Origin: Isosphaeraceae bacterium
GTDB taxonomy: Bacteria; Planctomycetota; Planctomycetia; Isosphaerales; Isosphaeraceae
DNA: 62,453 bases
Reading direction: 5' to 3'
NCBI GenBank assembly: GCA_021324445.1
Contig: JAJPJC010000470.1
Location: 1-62,453 of the forward strand
The first letter of the stretch is position 1, and each line of letters starts with the position of its first letter. The translations under genes were made by a program, and so were the position numbers. Positions 1 through 7,379 of the stretch are shown here, in pieces. The notes below the pieces were generated by a model that was not told where the DNA came from, ran no database searches, and worked only from the letters and a program-made list of their open reading frames with translations.

Positions 1-933
1 GGCGGGACCGACCTGCCGGCCTTTTATCGCCAGGAGTTCGGGGCCGTCCTGAGCACCACCATCGACCAGCATATTTACGTCACCATCCACCGCCGCTTCG
101 AGCCGACCATCCGCGTCAGCTACTCCCGCACGGAGCTGGCCAGCACGCTCGAGGAGGTCCAGCACGAGCTGGTCCGCGAGGCGATGCGCCGGGTCGAGAT
201 CGATGAGCCGCTGGAGATCACCACCATCGGCGATGTGCCGGCCGGCACCGGCATGGGCTCCTCCAGCAGCCTGACCGTCGGCTTGCTGGCGGCCTTGTAT
301 GGCTACCGCCACCGGGTGGTCAGCCCCCGGCTGCTGGCCGAGCAGGCCTGCCGGATCGAGATCGACGTCCTGGGCAAGCCGATCGGCCGGCAGGACCAGT
401 ACGCCGCCGCCTTCGGCGGGGTGAACTACATCCGCTTCAACCCGGACGACACCGTCGACGTCGAGCCGGTTCCCTGCCGGGCCGAGACCCTGAGCGAGCT
501 GGAGCAGAGGATCCTCCTGGTCTACACCGGCCAGACTCGGGATGCCAACGCGATCCTGCAGCAGCAGTCCGATGCCACGGCCGGGCGAATGGACGCGCTC
601 CGCGCCATGCGCGACCTGGCCGATCGGATGCGGCACGCCCTGGCCGGCGAGGGGGACCTGGACCAGTTCGCAACGCTCTTGCACGAGGGGTGGGAGCTGA
701 AGCGGTCGCTGGGCTGTGGGATCAGCAACGGGCACGTCGACGAGTGGTACGAGGCGGCGCGGCGGGCCGGCGCCACGGGCGGCAAGCTGCTGGGCGCCGG
801 CGGCGGCGGCTTCCTCCTGCTGGTCGCCCCCCCCTGGCGGCATCGGGCCATCCGCGAGGCGCTGGGACGGCCCCGCGAACTGCCGTTCCGCTTCGCCCGC
901 CACGGCAGCCGGAATATCTTCGTGCACTTTTAG
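1..933 (+). CDS. hddA: D-glycero-D-manno-heptose 7-phosphate kinase (GHMP family), 5'-truncated by window edge
   Basis: The reading frame is open from base 1, so the gene starts left of the window; about 310 residues are visible. It shows the GHMP-kinase ATP-binding loop PAGTGMGSSSSLT near visible residue 80 and the glycine-rich C-terminal motif KLLGAGGGGF near residue 262. In family terms this is the kinase that phosphorylates D-glycero-alpha-D-manno-heptose 7-phosphate at C1 in the GDP-heptose route. The assignment over other GHMP sugar kinases rests on its neighbour at 1109, a fused heptose-1-phosphate nucleotidyltransferase and heptose-bisphosphate phosphatase. The stop codon TAG at 931-933 is followed immediately by a heptamer-repeat array. 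A fucokinase-type GHMP kinase is the main alternative. Confidence 0.85.
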   Translation, partial: GGTDLPAFYRQEFGAVLSTTIDQHIYVTIHRRFEPTIRVSYSRTELASTLEEVQHELVREAMRRVEIDEPLEITTIGDVPAGTGMGSSSSLTVGLLAALYGYRHRVVSPRLLAEQACRIEIDVLGKPIGRQDQYAAAFGGVNYIRFNPDDTVDVEPVPCRAETLSELEQRILLVYTGQTRDANAILQQQSDATAGRMDALRAMRDLADRMRHALAGEGDLDQFATLLHEGWELKRSLGCGISNGHVDEWYEAARRAGATGGKLLGAGGGGFLLLVAPPWRHRAIREALGRPRELPFRFARHGSRNIFVHF

Positions 934-1108
934 TTATTTGTTATTGGTTATTTGTTATTTGTTATTGGTACTCTAGACGCAGGTCGGCCACGGGGAGCGA
1001 GAGGCTCAGGGCGCGGAGCAATGCGGCGGGGCCCGCGGCTGACCAAGGGCACGTTACCCGTAACCAATAACCAATAACAAATAACCAATAACCAATAACC
1101 AATAACCA
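934..1108. repeat. Heptamer-armed inverted repeat, TTATTKG class
   Basis: The left arm at 934-968 is five exact head-to-tail heptamers (TTATTTG or TTATTGG) that begin at the base after the hddA stop codon. The right arm at 1064-1105 is six heptamers in the opposite sense (CCAATAA or CAAATAA), and a seventh degenerate unit, CCAATGA, contains the ATG of the next gene at 1109. Between the arms lies about 95 bp of GC-rich core. The A+T-rich arms stand out sharply from the surrounding DNA. Both arms use the same two unit variants but in different order, so they are not simple mirror copies. Function is unknown; the transcript could form a long stem. Confidence 0.9.
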
Positions 1109-2407
1109 ATGACAAAGGCACTGCTCCTGGCGGGGGGTCTGGGGACGCGGCTGCGTCCCCTGACTGAGACGATCCCCAAGTGCCTGGTGCCGATCGCGGG
1201 CCGGCCGCTCTTGGACTACTGGGTCGAGCGCCTGGCCGCGGCCGGGATCGCCGAGGCCCGGATCAACACCCATGCCCACGCCGAGCGGGTGCGGGACTAC
1301 ATCGGGTCGGTCAACGCCTCGGGCCGGCTCCGCCTGGTCGAGGCGCACGAGCCGGAGCTGCTGGGCTCGGCCGGCACGGTGGCCGCCAACGCCGAGCTGG
1401 CCGACGGGGCCGAGTCGGTTGTCATCGTCTATGCCGACAACCTCAGCGACATCGACCTGCGGCCGCTGGTCGACTACCATCGCCGGCACGAGGACCCGCT
1501 GACCATGGTCCTGTTCCGGGCGCCCGACCCCCGCGCCTGCGGGATCGTGGAGCTGGACGCGCAGCATCGGATCGTCTCCTTCGTCGAGAAGCCGGAGCAG
1601 CCGAAAAGCGAGCTGGCCAACGCGGGGCTGTATGTCCTGGACGCGGCGGCCTACCGCGCCATCGCGGCGATGGGGGCCTTTGACCTGGGCTTCGACGTGC
1701 TCCCCCGCTTCGTGGGCCGGATGCGCGGCTGGGTCTGGGGAGGCTACTTCCGGGATGTCGGCACCCACGAAGCGCTGGAGCGGGCCCGTCACGACGCGGC
1801 CGTGGTCTTCCCCGCGGCGACGCGGACCGGCCGCAGCGTCGGCGCAGGCGCCGGCCGGCCCGCGGTCTTCCTCGACCGCGACGGCACCCTCATCGAGCAC
1901 GTCCCGTACCTGTCCGACCCGGCGCTGGTGCGACTCCTGCCCGGGGCGGCCGAAGCGCTGGTGCGGCTCCGCCGCGCGGGGTTTGCCTGCGTCCTGGTGA
2001 CCAACCAGTCGGCCATCGGCCGGGGGATGTTGACCGTGGAGCGGCTCGAGGAGATCCATGCCGAGCTGGACCGGCAACTGGCCGCCCACGGCGCGGCGCT
2101 GGAGGCGGTCTACTACTGCCCGGTGGCTCCCGGCGGCGACGATCGGACCGTGGTGGAGTGCCCGGACCGCAAGCCGGGGCCCGGGATGTTGCTCCGCGCC
2201 GCGGCCGAGCGGAGGCTCGACCTGGCGGCCTCCTGGATGGTCGGCGACCTGGTCAGCGACGTGATGGCCGGGCTCAACGCCGGCTGCCGGAGCATCCTGG
2301 TCCACTCGGGCCAGACCACCGCCGCCGCGGCCCCCCCCCTGCCCGGCCGGACGCTGGTGGCCGCCGACCTCGCGGCCGCGGCCGAGGTGATCCTGAGTGG
2401 TCAGTAG
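1109..2407 (+). CDS. Fused heptose-1-phosphate nucleotidyltransferase and heptose-bisphosphate phosphatase
   Basis: This 432-residue protein joins two enzymes of the D,D-heptose pathway. Residues 1 to about 235 are a nucleotidyltransferase with the signature LLAGGLGTRLRPLTE at residues 5-20, matching HddC-type guanylyltransferases. Residues from about 250 are a HAD phosphatase of the GmhB/HisB type with DRDGT at 256-260 and RKPGPGML further on. In typical GmhB proteins a zinc site is built by a CPHxP segment and a CxC pair; here the corresponding text reads CPVAP and ECPDRKP, so two of the usual ligands seem absent. The ATG lies inside the last unit of the preceding heptamer array, and the stop TAG lies in the next array. 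With HddA this covers three steps to GDP-heptose. Confidence 0.85.
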   Translation: MTKALLLAGGLGTRLRPLTETIPKCLVPIAGRPLLDYWVERLAAAGIAEARINTHAHAERVRDYIGSVNASGRLRLVEAHEPELLGSAGTVAANAELADGAESVVIVYADNLSDIDLRPLVDYHRRHEDPLTMVLFRAPDPRACGIVELDAQHRIVSFVEKPEQPKSELANAGLYVLDAAAYRAIAAMGAFDLGFDVLPRFVGRMRGWVWGGYFRDVGTHEALERARHDAAVVFPAATRTGRSVGAGAGRPAVFLDRDGTLIEHVPYLSDPALVRLLPGAAEALVRLRRAGFACVLVTNQSAIGRGMLTVERLEEIHAELDRQLAAHGAALEAVYYCPVAPGGDDRTVVECPDRKPGPGMLLRAAAERRLDLAASWMVGDLVSDVMAGLNAGCRSILVHSGQTTAAAAPPLPGRTLVAADLAAAAEVILSGQ

Positions 2408-2547
2408 TCCGTGGTCCGTGGTCCGTTGTTGGCTCTGCTCGAATCCGGAACGGGGCTGAGGAAGCAGGGGGCTCGGGGCGTGAGGGCATCCGGAGGCGGC
2501 TCGGCGATGTCAAAGGCCACAACGGACCACGGACCATGGACCACGGA
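2408..2547. repeat. Heptamer-armed inverted repeat, TCCGTGG class (copy B)
   Basis: The left arm starts directly after the stop codon at 2405-2407 with TCCGTGG at 2408-2414 and 2415-2421 and TCCGTTG at 2422-2428. The right arm, about 2519-2547, is the inverse (CCACGGA units, one mutated to CCATGGA). Degenerate units continue upstream into the stop codon itself. The arms would pair over about 24 bp. The core between them, read on the minus strand, resembles the cores of the elements at 55757, 61785 and 62063, so this copy may be inserted in the opposite orientation. The next gene starts 10 bp after the right arm. Confidence 0.85.
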
Positions 2548-2556
2548 CAAAAGACG

Positions 2557-3561
2557 ATGAAAATCCTCCTGACCGGCGGCGCCGGGTACGTGGGCAGTGC
2601 CTGCTTGCGCTGGCTGCTGGCGCACGGGCACGATCCGATTGCCTATGACGACCTCTCGGAGGGGAACCGTGCGGCGGTCCCGGAGGCGGCGGACCGGCTG
2701 ATCGAGGGGGACATCGCCGACACCGGCCGGCTGGCCGAGGTGCTGGGCCGGCACCGGGTCGAGGCGGTGATGCACTTCGCGGCGCTGGCCTCGGTCCCCG
2801 ATTCGATCAAGGATCCCGAGGCCTACTACCGCGTGAACGTGTCCGGGACCAAGAGCGTGCTGGACGCGATGCGGGCGGCCGGCGTCCGCAAGATCCTCTT
2901 CAGCAGCACGGCGGCGACCTACGGGTTCCACGGCAAGATGCCGCTGAGCGAGGACTCGCCCCAGACGCCCGAGACGCCCTACGGTACGACCAAGCTGGCC
3001 GCGGAGTGGCTCATCAAGGATTACGCCCGGGCCTATGGCCTGGGCTACACGCTCCTGCGGTACTTCAACGCCGCGGGGGCCGATCCCGATGGGGATTTCG
3101 GCGAGGATCGCCGCCACGAAAGCCACCTGATCCCGCTGATCTTCCTGGCGGCCCTGGGCCGACGGCCCGAAGTCCTGATCTGCGGCCAGGATTACCCGAC
3201 CCGAGACGGGACCTGCGTGCGCGACTACATCCACACGGCGGACCTGGCCCAGGCCCATCAACTCGCTGTTGAAACCCTCGAGCCGGGCGTGGGACGAGCC
3301 TACAACCTCGGCTCGGGCACCGGGGCGACGGTGCTGGAGGTGCTGCGGGCCTGCGAAGAGGCGACCGGACGGGCGATCCCGCACCGGGTCGTCGGCCGAC
3401 GGCCCGGCGACCCGGCCGTGCTGGTCGCCAGCTCGGAGGCGATCGCCCGGGAGCTGGGCTGGTCGCCCAGGCACTCCCAGATCCGCGAGATCGTCCGCAC
3501 CGCCTGGGAGTGGCATCGCCGTCATCCCACGGGTTACGGTGCTCGCCCTGAACCGGGCTGA
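2557..3561 (+). CDS. galE: UDP-glucose 4-epimerase type SDR
   Basis: The 334-residue product is an extended short-chain dehydrogenase with the NAD-binding motif GGAGYVGS at residues 7-14 and the catalytic pair Y142 and K146 in PYGTTK. Length and the motif RDYIHTADLA in the C-terminal half match UDP-glucose 4-epimerases, which interconvert UDP-glucose and UDP-galactose (or the N-acetyl forms). The open frame extends upstream to 2158 through the previous gene and the repeat, but the ATG at 2557 gives the normal GalE start (MKILLTGGAGYVG). It follows the heptose genes in the same direction. Substrate range cannot be read from sequence. Confidence 0.88.
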   Translation: MKILLTGGAGYVGSACLRWLLAHGHDPIAYDDLSEGNRAAVPEAADRLIEGDIADTGRLAEVLGRHRVEAVMHFAALASVPDSIKDPEAYYRVNVSGTKSVLDAMRAAGVRKILFSSTAATYGFHGKMPLSEDSPQTPETPYGTTKLAAEWLIKDYARAYGLGYTLLRYFNAAGADPDGDFGEDRRHESHLIPLIFLAALGRRPEVLICGQDYPTRDGTCVRDYIHTADLAQAHQLAVETLEPGVGRAYNLGSGTGATVLEVLRACEEATGRAIPHRVVGRRPGDPAVLVASSEAIARELGWSPRHSQIREIVRTAWEWHRRHPTGYGARPEPG

Positions 3562-3588
3562 ACCGAGCACGCCCGACGATCGACCACG

Positions 3589-4857
3589 ATGAGATCGATG
3601 AGCATCGCCTACCTGATCCCCACCTACCCGATGCCCAGTCAGACGTTCATCCGCCGCGAGGCGGCCGCGCTGGAGGCCCAGGGATGGACCGTCCACCGGT
3701 TCGCCATGCGCCGGTTCGCCGGCGCGCTGGTGGACCCGGCGGACCGCGGCGAGCAGGAGCGGACGAGCTTCCTCCTGGATGCCGGGGCGACGGGCCTGGC
3801 CGGGGCGCTGATCGCCGAGGCGCTGGGCCGACCCAGGCAATGGCTGGCGGCCCTGGCGGCGGCCGTCGCGCTCGGCTGGCGCTCGGAGCGGGGGCTGTTC
3901 CACCACCTGATTTACCTGGCCGAGGCCTGCGCCCTGCGCCGCCGGCTGTCGGCGTGCGGCGCCGGACATGTCCACGTCCACTTCGGCACGAATGCCGCGG
4001 CCGTCGCGCTGCTGTGCCGGTTGCTGGGCGGGCCGCCGTACAGCATCACGATCCACGGACCCGAGGAATTCGACGCGCCCCGGGCCCTGGGCCTGCGCGC
4101 CAAGGTCCAGCACGCCGCCTTCGTCGCCGCCGTCAGCCACTTCACGCGCAGCCAGCTCTGCCGATGGTGCGCGACCGCGGACTGGCGGAAGATCGCCGTG
4201 ATTCGCTGCGGCCTGGATGAGGTTTTCTTATCCCCCGCGGCCGAGCCCGTGCCCGTGCCCGTCCCCGAGCGGCCGCGGCTGGTCCACGTGGGGCGGCTGT
4301 CCGAGCAAAAAGGGCAGCTCCTGCTCATCGAGGCGGCCGCGGGGCTGCGCGACCGGGGCCTCGACTTCGAGCTGGTCCTCGTCGGCGACGGCCCGTTGCG
4401 GGACGAGATCGAACCGCTCATCGACCGGCATAGCCTGGGGGGCCTGGTGCGGATCACCGGTTTTCTGGACAACCCGGCCGTGCGCCGCGAGATCCAGGCC
4501 GCGCGGGCGCTGGTCCAACCGAGCTTCGCCGAGGGATTGCCCGTCGTGATCATGGAGGCCCTGGCCCTGCACCGGCCGGTGATCAGTACGTTCGTCGCGG
4601 GGATCCCCGAGCTGGTCGAGCCGGGCGTCAACGGCTGGCTCGTCCCCGCCGGGGCCGTCGAGCCGCTGGAAGACGCCATGGCCGAGGCCCTGGCGGCCGA
4701 CCCGGCCGAGCTCGAGCGGATGGGCCGCGCCGGCGCCGGCCGGGTCGCCCGGGACCACCACGCGGCGACCGAGGCCGCCAAGCTCGCCCGGCTGATCACC
4801 GGCGCGGGTGCTGCGTGTCTGCACACCCATCGACCTGAGGCCGTCGCTGCTCCTTAA
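3589..4857 (+). CDS. Glycosyltransferase family 4
   Basis: The product of 422 residues is a GT-B fold retaining glycosyltransferase. The N-terminal half starts IAYLIPTYPMPSQTFI, a form common in WcaL-like transferases of exopolysaccharide clusters, and the C-terminal half contains HVGRLSEQKG and the E-x7-E nucleotide-sugar motif EGLPVVIMEAL. An alternative start three codons downstream (ATG at 3598) is equally plausible. The stop is followed after ten bases by the 25-unit ATTYCAG array. Donor and acceptor are unknown; it should act at the cytoplasmic face on the growing lipid-linked glycan. Confidence 0.85.
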   Translation: MRSMSIAYLIPTYPMPSQTFIRREAAALEAQGWTVHRFAMRRFAGALVDPADRGEQERTSFLLDAGATGLAGALIAEALGRPRQWLAALAAAVALGWRSERGLFHHLIYLAEACALRRRLSACGAGHVHVHFGTNAAAVALLCRLLGGPPYSITIHGPEEFDAPRALGLRAKVQHAAFVAAVSHFTRSQLCRWCATADWRKIAVIRCGLDEVFLSPAAEPVPVPVPERPRLVHVGRLSEQKGQLLLIEAAAGLRDRGLDFELVLVGDGPLRDEIEPLIDRHSLGGLVRITGFLDNPAVRREIQAARALVQPSFAEGLPVVIMEALALHRPVISTFVAGIPELVEPGVNGWLVPAGAVEPLEDAMAEALAADPAELERMGRAGAGRVARDHHAATEAAKLARLITGAGAACLHTHRPEAVAAP

Positions 4858-4867
4858 GAAAGATTCG

Positions 4868-5103
4868 ATTCCAGATTCCAGATTCCAGATTCCAGATTCC
4901 AGATTTCAGATTCCAGATTTCAGATTCCAGATTTCAGATTCCAGATTTCAGATTCCAGATTTCAGATTCCAGATTTCAGATTTCAGATTCCAGATTTCAG
5001 ATTCCAGATTCCAGATTCCAGATTCCAGATTCCAGATTCCAGGATGATGAGATGATGCCTTCGGAATTCGATATTTGGAATCTGGAATCCTGGGATCTGG
5101 AAT
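4868..5103. repeat. Heptamer-armed inverted repeat, ATTYCAG class with 25-unit arm (copy C1)
   Basis: The left arm at 4868-5042 is exactly 25 perfect-length heptamers, ATTCCAG or ATTTCAG. The order has five CC-type units, then a largely alternating stretch, then six CC-type units. The right arm at 5075-5103 has inverse units (TTGGAAT, CTGGAAT, an eight-base variant, CTGGAAT). The 32-bp loop between them (ATGATGAGATGATG followed by TTCGGAATTCGA) is nearly identical to that of the element at 11535. The array is not a CRISPR: no spacers exist. The following gene begins 53 bp beyond the right arm. Confidence 0.92.
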
Positions 5104-5155
5104 TCTTCTTCGGTCGCGGCGCGAGCCGCGTTCGATCGGAGCCCAGCGGAAAGCC

Positions 5156-7357
5156 ATGGCCGCAACGGTAACGGTGAATCCGCCGCTGGAGGTCGGCTTC
5201 CTGGGGACCGGCTACATCGCCGACTGGCACGCCGAGGCGTTGCGGGCGGTGCGGGGCGTCCGGCTGGTCGCGGCCTGCGACCGGGACCTGGGCCGGGTCC
5301 GCGCGTTTGCGGCGCGCCACGGTGTCGCGCGGGTCGCCGGCTCGCTCGAGGAATTGCTCGATGGCGGCCGGCTGGACGCGATCCACGTCCTGCTGCCCCC
5401 CGATGCACACGCCCGGGCCGCCGCGGCGATCCTCCAGGCGGGGATCGCCGTCCTGCTGGAGAAGCCGATGGCGACCTCCATCGCGGACTGCGAGGGCCTG
5501 ATCACCCGCGCGGAGGCGCAGGGGGTCACGCTGGGCGTGAGCCACAACTTCCTGTTCGCCCCGGTCTACCAGCGGCTGCGCGACGACCTGCGGGCCGGCC
5601 GGCTGGGCCGGCTCGACGAGGTCACGATCACCTGGCACAAGGGTCTGGACCAGTTGCAGGCCGGCCCGTTCGACCTCTGGATGCTCCGCCGGCCCGGGAA
5701 TATCCTCCTGGAGATCGGGCCGCATCCGGTGGCGCATCTGCTCGACCTGGTCGGCCCGGCCGAGATCCGCGCGGTCCACGCGAGCAACCCCCTGGATCTG
5801 CCCGGCGGGGCGCGGTTCTACCGCCGCTGGCACGTCGAGGCGGAGGCCGGCGCGGCGGCCACGGCCGTGACCCTGAGCTTCTCGTTCGCCACGGGCTTCG
5901 CCGAACAATCGATCCGCGTCCGGGGAAGTCTCGCCAGCGCCACGGTGGATTTCGAGCGGAACACCTATCTCCTGCACCGCCATACCCCGCTGACGATGGA
6001 CTTCGATCGGTATCGCATGACGGTGACCGAGGCCAATGCCCTGAAGCGCCAGGCGCGCAGGACGCTGGGCCAGGTCGCCCTCGGGAAGGTGAACCCCTCC
6101 TTCGGCAAGCCCTACAACCAGACCCTCGCCCGGGCGCTCCAGGCGTTCTACTCGCAGCGGCTCGCCGGCGCGACCGCGACCGCGACCGCGACCGCGACCG
6201 CGATCGACGCCCGGCTGGCCCCCGAGCTGGGCCGGGACGTCGTCCGCACCTGCCTGGAGATCGTCCGGCGGTCCGGGGTCGAGGTCGAAGGGGCCGGGCC
6301 GGCTGCGGCCAGCCCGGCTGCGGTCGCGGCCACAGCCGCGACGGGGCCCGGCGATCGGCCCGAAATCCTGGTCCTGGGGGCGACCGGGTTCATCGGCCGG
6401 GAGCTGGCCCGGCAACTGGCCGCCCGGGGACACTCCCTCCGGGTGCTGGTCCGCAACCCCAGCCGGCTGCCGGTCGACCTGCGGGGCGGGCTCGTCGAGG
6501 CCGTCGTTGGCGACCTCGCCCGGGACTCCGACATCCGCGCGGCCCTGGAGGGGATCCGCGTCGTCTACCACCTGGCCCGGCCCCACGCCCGGACCTGGGA
6601 CGATTTTGCCGAGCACGAGGTCGAGGCCACCCGCCGGGTCGCCGCGGCCTGCCTGGCGGCGGGGGTCGATCGGCTGATCTACACCAGCACCATCGACGCC
6701 TACTACGCCGGTGCCCGGGCCGGCACCATCACCGAGGAGACCCCGCTGGACCCGCAGATCCTCAGGCGCAATTCCTACGCCCGGGCCAAGGCCCTCTCCG
6801 AGGGCAACCTGATGGCGATGCACCGCCAGCAAGGGCTCCCGGTGGTGATCGTCCGGCCCGGCATCGTGATCGGCCGGGGGAGCAGCCCGTATCACTGGGG
6901 CGTCGGCATGTGGTCCTGGGACGCGGTCTGCCAGGTCTGGGGCCGGGGGCGCAATCCCCTCCCCCTGGTCCTGGTCGAGGACGTCGCCGAGGCCCTGGTC
7001 ACGGCGATGGACACACCGGGGATCGAGGGCGAGTCCTTCAACCTGGTCGCCGACTCGCGGATCAGCGCCCTGGAGTACCTCCAGGCCCTGGAGGCCTGCA
7101 CAGGCGCCGAGTACCAGAAGATCCCGACCCCACCCTGGAAGTTCTACCTGGCCGACGTCGCCAAATGGCTGGTCAAGCGGGCGATCCGCCACCCCGACCG
7201 CCGCCGGCCCAGCTACCGCGACTGGGAATCGCGGACCCAGCGCGCCCGCTTCGACTGCTCCAAGGCCCGCAGGCTCCTGAACTGGGAGCCGATCAGCATC
7301 CACGAGGAGATCATCCGGCGGGGCATCCAGGCGCCGGCTCAGGAACTCCTCGTGTAG
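5156..7357 (+). CDS. Fusion of Gfo/Idh/MocA oxidoreductase and NAD-dependent epimerase
   Basis: The 733-residue product contains two dinucleotide enzymes. Residues 1 to about 350 are a Gfo/Idh/MocA oxidoreductase: GFLGTGYIADWHAEAL at the N-terminus and the family motif EKP at 102-104. A linker rich in Ala-Thr, encoded by a GCGACC hexamer run at about 6172-6206, separates it from an extended SDR beginning at residue 403 with GATGFIG at 408-414 and catalytic Y541 and K545 (YARAK). A sugar oxidation or reduction coupled to epimerisation, dehydration or reduction is likely, but the substrate is not readable. The longer frame from 5075 reads through the repeat element, so the ATG at 5156 is preferred. 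Confidence 0.85.
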   Translation: MAATVTVNPPLEVGFLGTGYIADWHAEALRAVRGVRLVAACDRDLGRVRAFAARHGVARVAGSLEELLDGGRLDAIHVLLPPDAHARAAAAILQAGIAVLLEKPMATSIADCEGLITRAEAQGVTLGVSHNFLFAPVYQRLRDDLRAGRLGRLDEVTITWHKGLDQLQAGPFDLWMLRRPGNILLEIGPHPVAHLLDLVGPAEIRAVHASNPLDLPGGARFYRRWHVEAEAGAAATAVTLSFSFATGFAEQSIRVRGSLASATVDFERNTYLLHRHTPLTMDFDRYRMTVTEANALKRQARRTLGQVALGKVNPSFGKPYNQTLARALQAFYSQRLAGATATATATATAIDARLAPELGRDVVRTCLEIVRRSGVEVEGAGPAAASPAAVAATAATGPGDRPEILVLGATGFIGRELARQLAARGHSLRVLVRNPSRLPVDLRGGLVEAVVGDLARDSDIRAALEGIRVVYHLARPHARTWDDFAEHEVEATRRVAAACLAAGVDRLIYTSTIDAYYAGARAGTITEETPLDPQILRRNSYARAKALSEGNLMAMHRQQGLPVVIVRPGIVIGRGSSPYHWGVGMWSWDAVCQVWGRGRNPLPLVLVEDVAEALVTAMDTPGIEGESFNLVADSRISALEYLQALEACTGAEYQKIPTPPWKFYLADVAKWLVKRAIRHPDRRRPSYRDWESRTQRARFDCSKARRLLNWEPISIHEEIIRRGIQAPAQELLV

Positions 7358-7379
7358 CGATGGGGATGGCCGCATCACG

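Noticed and set aside
4245..4262. CCCGTG hexamer run in the GT4 gene as a mobile repeat
   Set aside because: It is a short in-frame Pro-Val stretch with hexamer period and no inverse copy.
4868..5042. CRISPR array
   Set aside because: The repeat unit is 7 bp, contiguous and without spacers; no cas genes are present.
6172..6206. GCGACC hexamer run as another element of the heptamer class
   Set aside because: Its period is 6 bp, it is translated in frame as an Ala-Thr linker and has no inverted partner array.
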